Source: JBCCSZ01 sp039199225
GTDB lineage: Bacteria; Bacteroidota; Bacteroidia; Chitinophagales; Saprospiraceae
Assembly: GCA_039199225.1 (NCBI GenBank)
Contig: JBCCSZ010000374.1
Coordinates: 1-6,336, forward strand
Direction: 5' to 3'
DNA length: 6,336 nt
Part shown: positions 1 through 5,335 of the stretch, one piece after another
Numbering within the stretch: the stretch's first letter is position 1
Layout: the number at the start of each line of letters is the position of its first letter
Made by a program: the position numbers and the translations under genes
The notes under the pieces: generated by a model
The model's database searches: none
What the model saw: the letters and a program-made list of their open reading frames with translations, nothing else
Told to the model about the DNA's origin: nothing

Positions 1-962
1 ATGGTGGATTGGTTAATCTATGCTATTGGCACCAGGATGTTTACGGACTGACTGCTGCAAGCCGCGGCACCTTGTTTGCCGGGGTAGCCTTTGATGCCTC
101 TGCCTGGGAAATCTATCCTTACCTACTATGTGGTGCTTCGCTCTGGCCGATTGCCAACAGTGAATGGCGTTTGCAAGTAGATCAATTGATTCAGTTTTTT
201 GTTGAGAACCAAATCAGCCACACCTTCTTACCGCCACTGGTTTGCCAGGAATTGGCGGAAAGCGACAGTGCATTGCCAGATTTGAAAATCCTAACGGGTG
301 GTGATGTTTTATCTCTGTCCAAATCGCCAAAGCTGTCGATTTACAACAATTATGGTCCGACAGAAAATACCGTCGTCACAACCCACTTCGATCTGAGAAA
401 TCCTTACAAAGGCAGTATTCCCATTGGTCGACCCATACACAATACAGCCGTTTACATCCTGTCTGATGAATTGCAGCTACAGCCCCAAGGGGCCATCGGC
501 GAATTGTGTATTGCAGGTGCAGGCATCGCTAGGGGCTACTTGAATCGATCGGAACTGACAGCAGAAAAATTTGTTCCCAATCCCTTTGTCGACGGAGCGC
601 GGATGTATCGAAGTGGTGACCTAGCCCGTTGGTTGCCAAATGGCGAAATTGAATTCATTGGTCGCAAGGATCAACAGGTGAAGATCAGGGGCTACCGAAT
701 TGAATTGAGTGAAATCGAATCTCAGTTGCTTTTGCTGGAAGCCGTTCGCGAAACAGTCGTTTGTGCTTTGGGACAAGAACGTCAGAAATACTTGGTGGCT
801 TATTATACTGCAGAGGAAGCAGTGGAACGAAGCACTTTCATTGAACATTTGACGAAGTCCCTACCGGATTATATGCTGCCGCTGCATTTTGTAAAGCTCG
901 ATAAAATTCCCCTCACTGCTCATGGGAAGATTGATCGAAAAAACCTGCCTGTACCCGATATA
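1..962 (+). other. Adenylation domain A1, truncated at its N-terminus, predicted Leu-activating
   Basis: The domain activates an amino acid as its aminoacyl-AMP and loads it on T1. The window opens right after core motif A3: the first codons read GGLVN, which in this family follows the conserved His of A3. Motifs A4 to A10 follow in order: A4 FDASAWE (28-34), A5 NNYGPTEN (113-120), A6 GELCIAGAGIARGYLN (164-179), A7 YRSGDLARW (200-208), A8 GRKDQQVKIRGYR (218-230), A9 LPDYMLP (285-291) and A10 HGKIDRKNLP (305-314), whose Lys307 is the catalytic lysine. Aligning by eye to GrsA PheA gives pocket residues D-A-W-F-L-G-N-V-V plus K. This equals the classical Leu code DAWFLGNVVK. The substrate call rests on established codes and was not tested here. 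Confidence 0.93.
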
Positions 963-3900
963 CAGTCGACCACTACCTATGTGGCACCGACCAATGCCAA
1001 AGAAGAAAAAATGCAAGCCCTTTGGGCAGAGATATTGAACCTCAAGCCCGAGCAAATTTCTACCGACCGAAGCTTTTTTGAACTAGGAGGCCATTCCCTC
1101 AACGCCGTAGTATTGACCAATAAAATTCGCAAGGCTTTCGAGGTGACTTTGCCAGTGACAGAGGTATTTGTCAAACAGACCATTGCCCGTCTTTGCAAGC
1201 ATTTGGAAGCACTTGATAAAACGGCCTACACTGCCATACCGCAGGCACCAAAACAGGCATATTATCCCTTGTCCTCTGCCCAAGAACGGATGTATTTTAT
1301 CAATAGCCTGGCAACAGAGTCCTTGGCCTATAATATGCCATTTCTACAAAAGTTTGAAGGTCGACCTGATGCTGTCCGATTGGAAGCTACGCTAAAACGC
1401 TTGGTTGATCGACATGAGATTTTTCGAACGACTTTTCATTGGATCGACCAGCAGGCAAAACAAAAAATTGCTCCTTCGATAGACATTGCCATTGAACAAA
1501 TTCAAGCGACAACGACCGACCTTTCCATCGTCTTTAAGAATTTTGTTCAACCCTTCGATCTTCAGAAAGGCCCTCTGCTCCGAATGGCATTGGCTCAACT
1601 GCCCAATGGTGATTATTACCTGATGTTTGATATGCACCACATCATTTCCGATGGCATATCACAGAACGTCATTCTGCAGGATTTTGAAAGGCTCTACCAA
1701 GGAAATGCCTTGTCGCCCTTGCGCTTGCAATACAAAGATTTTACCCATTGGCAGCAAAGGGAAAAAGGGCAGCAACTAGCCGTACAAAAAGCTTTTTGGT
1801 TGGACTTATTTGCCAATGAGCCCACTGCGCTGAACTTGCCTTTGGACCATGCGAGGCCCTCGCAAAATACATTTGCTGGTGATTTCTACAGTTTTCGGGT
1901 AGATGAAGAAGTTAGTCAAAAGCTAAAAGCACTATCAGAGCGTTCCGGGGCAACTGCCTTTATGTTGTTTCTCTCTGCTTTTCATATTTTGTTGTACAAA
2001 CTGAGTGGGCAGAAAGACATCGTTATTGGAAGTCCTGTTTCCGGGCGGGTCCATCCGGATGTAGAGCGGATGGTTGGACTATTTGTCAATACCCTGCCTC
2101 TGCGAATGGAGCTGCAGGGTCAACAGTCTTTTATGGATTTCCTCCATGCCGTCAAAGACCGCGTGCTACAATGCTTAGACCATCAGTTGTATCCATATGA
2201 AGAACTTTTGAATGCCTTGAACATCGATAGGGATGCAAGTCGCAATCCGCTATTTGACGTACTATTTTCTTTTGAAAATTTTGCATCGCAGAAGGGGGAG
2301 GCTTCCGATGATTCCCCACATTTGGGACCAAAAACAGCTCAGTTTGATCTATCCCTGATCGCTTCTGAAAGCAAGTCCCATTTTGAACTCAGCTTTGAAT
2401 ATTCGACGGCTTTATTTCAGAAACAGACCATTGAAAGATTTGCCATTTATTTACAGAATATTTTATCGGTGATTGTACACCAGCCGGATAAAACGATTGC
2501 TCACATCGACATCTTGCCGCCATTAGAGAGAGAACAACTACTAAATGGTTTCAACAATTCAAAAAAGGCCAAGCAAGTAGCCACAACGACAATCGATTTA
2601 TTTGCAGCCCAAGTCCGACACAATCCGGATCAAGTCATCTTATCTTATGAAGGGGCAGCCATCAATTATCGGCAATTACAAACATATGCTGATCGCCTCG
2701 CGACGCATTTACTTCAGCAAGGTTTGACGCCCGGAAGTCTCGTTGGTATCTGCATGGGCCGATCCATCGAAATGATCATTGCCATGTTGGGGATTTGGAA
2801 AGCCGGAGGGGCCTACGTTCCCATTGATCCAAGCTATCCCAAAGATCGGATGGCCTATATCCTGAAAGATGCTGCTGTACCGATGGTCTTGGTGGATCGT
2901 GCAGGGGCAGAAGTGTTGCCAACGTTGGAGGGTGTCTCCATACTGGATTTGCAGATGCATCCGCAATGCTACCAAGAGGAGTCTCTGGTTGATCAAAAGT
3001 TGCCAAAGCTTGAGCCAGGTATGTTGGCCTATGTGATTTACACCTCTGGCTCAACTGGCCAACCCAAAGGGGTTATGATTGAGCACGGCAGTTTAGCTTT
3101 GCGTCTACAAGAGGAGGTCGAATTGTTGCATTTGAATGAGGAAGCAAGAACCTGTCTGCTCACTAATTTTGTCTTTGACGTTTCGCTGCTGGAAATTTTC
3201 TTGCCAATGATTTGCGGGGGTACCCTCGTCATTCCAAGCGATGGACTTGTGAAAGACATTCCCGCTTTATTGCATCTGCTACAAAAACAAAAAGTCAGTC
3301 TGTTGCAAGGTACTCCAAGCTTGTACAGCAGTTTATTGGCCTTTGTAGATGAGAAAGTAGCAGATGCTCTGAGCCTTTCTACCCTATGTGTTGGCGGAGA
3401 ATCCTTGAATCAAAAATTGGTAGACAGCATTCAAACAAAGTTGCCAAATGTTCAACTCAACAACCATTACGGTCCGACTGAAACGACCATCGACGCACTC
3501 GTTTTGGAGGATGTTCGGTCTTTTGACAAAAACAGTATCGGTCGCCCATTGGGACAAACAGAGGTTTACATTTTTGACGAAGACTTTGCTTTGGTGCCGC
3601 AAGGTGTTGTTGGCGAAATTTGCATTGGTGGACCGTGTTTGGCGAGGGCTTATTTGAATCAAGCCGAATTGAGTAGCGAACGATTCATCGAGCATCCCTT
3701 CCACAGTGGCGAGCGCCTTTACCGAACTGGAGATTTGGGTTGTTGGTTGCCCGATGGGCAGGTAGCGTTTGTTGGACGTAAGGACAATCAAGTCAAAATT
3801 AGAGGCTATCGAATGGAGTTGGGAGAAATCGAACAAGCACTCTCCAAGCATCTGATGGTCGACCAAGTTGCCGTATTGGTTTTTGGTGAAGCCGGAGATA

Positions 3901-5210
3901 ATTTCCTGGCCGCTTATTACAAGAGTGAGAAAATCATCCCCACCGATGATTGGCAAGGGTTCTTATCTGCCCAGCTACCGACCTACATGATTCCTTCTTG
4001 CTTCATACATATGACAGCCTTCCCGGTGAATGTCAATGGAAAGATCGACCTGAAGAAGCTGCCGCCGCCTAATTATGAGATGAGTGATCAGTACGAGGCG
4101 CCGACCAACGAAATGGAAAGAAAAATGACAAAGGCTTGGTCGGAAGTTTTGAAAATAGATGCAGCAAAAATCAGCATCAACCAGAGCTTTTTTGAACTGG
4201 GCGGTCATTCCCTCAGAGCCGTTCAACTGCAGGCGCTTCTAAAGGACCAATGGCAAATGGACATCGCTCTGGTGGAGTTGTTCCAGTATCCGACCATCCG
4301 AGAATTGGCACAAGCCAAATACTCGTCCTCACCCGTGAGCAGTCCTTCAAAGGGAATCATCAAGTTGTTTGAGCCATCCACCAAAACAGAGGGTAATCTC
4401 TTTTTTATCCATGATGGAAGTGGGGATGTACACGGCTACATTGCCCTGGCCAAAGAATTGGAAACGATGAATTGCTGGGCATTGCGCAGTCCAACACTCG
4501 ACGGTTTGGCAGTACAGAACGATGCACTGGAAGCCTTGGCAGCAGTGTATGTGGAACGAATCACCAGCATACAAGCCCACGGACCTTATGTACTAGCAGG
4601 GTGGAGCCTAGGAGGTGTATTTGCCTTGGAGGTCGCCCGTCAGTTGGAGCAGCAAGGCGAAACAGTAGAGCAATTGTTTTTAATTGATACTCACTTTATT
4701 GAAGAAGAAGAAGCCGCTGAAGATTTTTCTGTAGAAAAGGAAAAAGCCTATATACAAACTTGGCTAGGAGAGGAGATGGCGCTGGCGTCCGAAGGGGACG
4801 ACTTATCAGATTTGTGGCAAAAAGTCTTACAGCAATTAAAGGAAGATAGAAACAAACGCCATCGATTTGAGCAGGCCGTTCCGATGGACATACGCTCCAT
4901 GATTCCATATTTCGATGCACTGGAATTGGAAAAGCAGCTTGCATTTATTAATACCATCCGGAGCCTTGAAAAGGCCGTTGCCTGCTACCGTCCCTTGGGT
5001 AAAGTCAAATGTCGCCTGACCTACTTGAAAGCAGCTGACTCTACGGCCGATGTGCCAGCATTATCTGATTATGCGATGGATCCGGCTGGCGTCGTCACAT
5101 TGGCAGGAAATCATTTTACACTACTACAAACTCCATATGTAAAAGCCTTGGCAGCTTGCTTCCATCGTTTGTTGGAACCGAGCTCGGAGGTCATTGAATC
5201 TGTCGGTTAA
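1..5210 (+). CDS. Non-ribosomal peptide synthetase, C-terminal part (A-T-C-A-T-TE), 5' partial
   Basis: This is the end of a multimodular NRPS, a cytoplasmic enzyme that builds a peptide on phosphopantetheine arms. Residues are numbered from the codon at 9-11. The frame is open to the left edge (first full codon at 3), so the start is upstream; the TTG at 9 is internal to an adenylation domain. Domain order: A1 fragment (1-318), T1 (321-400), C (417-850), A2 (860-1352), T2 (1360-1437), thioesterase (1460-1733). Visible active residues are Ser363 and Ser1401 (carrier arms), His544 (condensation), and Ser1533, Asp1560 and His1702 (TE). No epimerisation, methylation or reductase domain is present between them, and the reading frame is intact. 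The C-terminal TE marks this as the last protein of the assembly line. The TAA stop is at 5208-5210. The domain assignment is secure; the final product is unknown, and the A2 substrate cannot be named. Confidence 0.97.
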   Translation, partial: GGLVNLCYWHQDVYGLTAASRGTLFAGVAFDASAWEIYPYLLCGASLWPIANSEWRLQVDQLIQFFVENQISHTFLPPLVCQELAESDSALPDLKILTGGDVLSLSKSPKLSIYNNYGPTENTVVTTHFDLRNPYKGSIPIGRPIHNTAVYILSDELQLQPQGAIGELCIAGAGIARGYLNRSELTAEKFVPNPFVDGARMYRSGDLARWLPNGEIEFIGRKDQQVKIRGYRIELSEIESQLLLLEAVRETVVCALGQERQKYLVAYYTAEEAVERSTFIEHLTKSLPDYMLPLHFVKLDKIPLTAHGKIDRKNLPVPDIQSTTTYVAPTNAKEEKMQALWAEILNLKPEQISTDRSFFELGGHSLNAVVLTNKIRKAFEVTLPVTEVFVKQTIARLCKHLEALDKTAYTAIPQAPKQAYYPLSSAQERMYFINSLATESLAYNMPFLQKFEGRPDAVRLEATLKRLVDRHEIFRTTFHWIDQQAKQKIAPSIDIAIEQIQATTTDLSIVFKNFVQPFDLQKGPLLRMALAQLPNGDYYLMFDMHHIISDGISQNVILQDFERLYQGNALSPLRLQYKDFTHWQQREKGQQLAVQKAFWLDLFANEPTALNLPLDHARPSQNTFAGDFYSFRVDEEVSQKLKALSERSGATAFMLFLSAFHILLYKLSGQKDIVIGSPVSGRVHPDVERMVGLFVNTLPLRMELQGQQSFMDFLHAVKDRVLQCLDHQLYPYEELLNALNIDRDASRNPLFDVLFSFENFASQKGEASDDSPHLGPKTAQFDLSLIASESKSHFELSFEYSTALFQKQTIERFAIYLQNILSVIVHQPDKTIAHIDILPPLEREQLLNGFNNSKKAKQVATTTIDLFAAQVRHNPDQVILSYEGAAINYRQLQTYADRLATHLLQQGLTPGSLVGICMGRSIEMIIAMLGIWKAGGAYVPIDPSYPKDRMAYILKDAAVPMVLVDRAGAEVLPTLEGVSILDLQMHPQCYQEESLVDQKLPKLEPGMLAYVIYTSGSTGQPKGVMIEHGSLALRLQEEVELLHLNEEARTCLLTNFVFDVSLLEIFLPMICGGTLVIPSDGLVKDIPALLHLLQKQKVSLLQGTPSLYSSLLAFVDEKVADALSLSTLCVGGESLNQKLVDSIQTKLPNVQLNNHYGPTETTIDALVLEDVRSFDKNSIGRPLGQTEVYIFDEDFALVPQGVVGEICIGGPCLARAYLNQAELSSERFIEHPFHSGERLYRTGDLGCWLPDGQVAFVGRKDNQVKIRGYRMELGEIEQALSKHLMVDQVAVLVFGEAGDNFLAAYYKSEKIIPTDDWQGFLSAQLPTYMIPSCFIHMTAFPVNVNGKIDLKKLPPPNYEMSDQYEAPTNEMERKMTKAWSEVLKIDAAKISINQSFFELGGHSLRAVQLQALLKDQWQMDIALVELFQYPTIRELAQAKYSSSPVSSPSKGIIKLFEPSTKTEGNLFFIHDGSGDVHGYIALAKELETMNCWALRSPTLDGLAVQNDALEALAAVYVERITSIQAHGPYVLAGWSLGGVFALEVARQLEQQGETVEQLFLIDTHFIEEEEAAEDFSVEKEKAYIQTWLGEEMALASEGDDLSDLWQKVLQQLKEDRNKRHRFEQAVPMDIRSMIPYFDALELEKQLAFINTIRSLEKAVACYRPLGKVKCRLTYLKAADSTADVPALSDYAMDPAGVVTLAGNHFTLLQTPYVKALAACFHRLLEPSSEVIESVG
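969..1208 (+). other. Thiolation (peptidyl carrier) domain T1
   Basis: This is a carrier protein domain of about 80 residues (321-400). It holds the amino acid activated by A1 and presents it as donor to the following C domain. The core motif FFELGGHSL (356-364) contains Ser363, the attachment site for the 4'-phosphopantetheine arm. The form GGHSL, rather than GGDSI, is usual for a carrier followed directly by an ordinary condensation domain and not by an epimerase. That agrees with the domain order seen here. Confidence 0.96.
1071..1101 (+). repeat. T-domain core, first copy of an internal 31-base near-repeat
   Basis: This segment encodes SFFELGGHSL and its flanking bases in T1. It matches 4185-4215 in T2 at 28 of 31 positions by hand comparison. 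All three differences are at third codon positions (CTA/CTG, GGA/GGC, GGC/GGT). It is a consequence of the duplicated module structure, not a mobile element. Confidence 0.8.
1257..2558 (+). other. Condensation domain, probably LCL type
   Basis: The domain forms the peptide bond between the chain on T1 and the amino acid on T2. Core motifs are in the usual order: C1 YPLSSAQERMYFINSL (419-434), C2 RHEIFRTTF (468-476), C3 MHHIISDGIS (542-551) with His543, catalytic His544, Asp548 and Gly549, C5 IVIGSPVSGR (671-680) followed by GLFVNTLPLR (690-699), C6 HQLYPYEELL (725-734), and C7 RNPLFDVLFSFEN (745-757). C3 is intact, so the domain should be active. No epimerase precedes it and C1 resembles LCL domains, so an L-configured donor is expected. 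The LCL subtype is a judgement from motif appearance, not from a phylogeny. Confidence 0.93.
2586..4064 (+). other. Adenylation domain A2, complete, substrate unassigned
   Basis: This complete domain of about 490 residues activates the last amino acid of the product. Motifs: A2 KAGGAYVPIDPSYPKDRMAY (931-950), A3 YTSGSTGQPKGVMIEH (1011-1026), A4 FDVSLLEIF (1056-1064), A5 NNHYGPTETT (1151-1160), A6 GEICIGGPCLARAYLN (1202-1217), A7 YRTGDLGCW (1238-1246), A8 GRKDNQVKIRGYR (1256-1268), A9 LPTYMIP (1323-1329) and A10 NGKIDLKKLP (1343-1352) with catalytic Lys1345. Alignment by eye to GrsA PheA gives the code D-V-L-Q-C-G-H-I-D plus K. The Asp at the first position is the usual anchor for the alpha-amino group, so an alpha-amino acid is likely. 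Leu instead of the common Trp at the third code position, and polar Gln, His and Asp deeper in the pocket, fit no code I can recall. A polar or basic side chain is a guess only. Confidence 0.95.
4086..4319 (+). other. Thiolation (peptidyl carrier) domain T2
   Basis: This is the carrier domain of the termination module (about residues 1360-1437). The core motif FFELGGHSL (1394-1402) has the phosphopantetheine-accepting Ser1401. It first holds the amino acid from A2, then the full chain after condensation, and hands it to the TE. A Ser/Pro-rich linker (SSSPVSSPSKG, 1439-1449) follows, as expected for a flexible joint between carrier and thioesterase. Its core is almost the same as that of T1 at both protein and DNA level. 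Confidence 0.96.
4185..4215 (+). repeat. T-domain core, second copy of the internal 31-base near-repeat
   Basis: This is the T2 counterpart of 1071-1101, differing by three silent changes. Such short near-identical stretches are usual homology points for module recombination within NRPS genes. Confidence 0.8.
4386..5207 (+). other. Type I thioesterase (TE) domain, chain release
   Basis: This alpha/beta-hydrolase domain of about 270 residues ends the NRPS. It takes the finished chain from T2 onto its serine and releases it by hydrolysis or cyclisation. The nucleophile motif GWSLGG (1531-1536) centres on Ser1533. Asp1560 sits at the end of the next strand (LFLIDTH, 1556-1562), and His1702 lies in GNHFTLL (1700-1706) near the C-terminus, completing a canonical triad. 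The N-terminal strand and oxyanion loop read LFFIHDGSGDV (1464-1474). An acidic segment, EEEEAAEDF (1565-1573), opens the lid region. Hydrolysis or macrocyclisation cannot be told from sequence alone. The domain is fused in cis, so it is not a stand-alone type II editing TE. Confidence 0.95.
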
Positions 5211-5260
5211 GGTCTGACTACTAAATAAAAAATATCATCTAAAAATTTAAAAAAATTAGC
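5211..5260 (+). other. AT-rich spacer between the NRPS and receptor genes
   Basis: This 50-base gap has 10 G/C bases (20%), far lower than the coding sequence on both sides. I see no GC-rich hairpin followed by a T-run, so no intrinsic terminator is supported. I also see no clear Bacteroidota promoter pair (TTTG near -33 and TAnnTTTG near -7). No purine-rich Shine-Dalgarno stretch lies before the ATG at 5261; the bases there are A-rich with a final TTAGC. A-rich leaders without a Shine-Dalgarno motif are common in Bacteroidota. The gap is compatible with read-through from the NRPS gene or with a weak unrecognised promoter. Confidence 0.6.
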
Positions 5261-5335
5261 ATGTCACGTTCAATTTTTAAAATGAGGTATTTACTCGTTT
5301 TAACCCTTTTTCTGTTCAGTCAGAAATTTTTTGCA
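5261..5335 (+). other. Signal peptide of the outer-membrane receptor
   Basis: Codons 1-25 encode a short basic region and then a hydrophobic stretch (YLLVLTLFLF, 10-19), ending in KFFA before Gln26. There is no Cys at the cleavage site, so this is a type I signal peptide (Sec route) and not a lipoprotein signal. The mature protein begins with the carboxypeptidase-regulatory-like domain. The exact cleavage point is inferred. Confidence 0.8.

Noticed and set aside
9..11. TTG as a possible start codon for the NRPS protein
   Set aside because: The frame is open to base 1 and the sequence begins in the middle of an adenylation domain just after motif A3; a start here would give a domain without its ATP-binding loop.
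1209..1260. Epimerisation domain or docking region between T1 and C
   Set aside because: Only about 17 residues of linker separate T1 from motif C1, too short for any extra domain.
3384..3956. Minus-strand open frame of 190 codons inside A2
   Set aside because: It lies fully antisense to conserved A5-A8 motifs, its translation has no recognisable domain, and long antisense frames are expected by chance opposite a long coding region.
5221..5260. Possible terminator formed by CTAAAAATTT and AAATTAG-like arms
   Set aside because: The match is only the chance symmetry of A/T-rich sequence; there is no G/C-containing stem and no following T-run.
5282..5284. ATG at codon 8 as the receptor start
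   Set aside because: It remains possible, but ATG 5261 is in frame, directly follows the A-rich leader, and adds basic residues that suit a signal-peptide n-region; neither start has a Shine-Dalgarno motif to decide.
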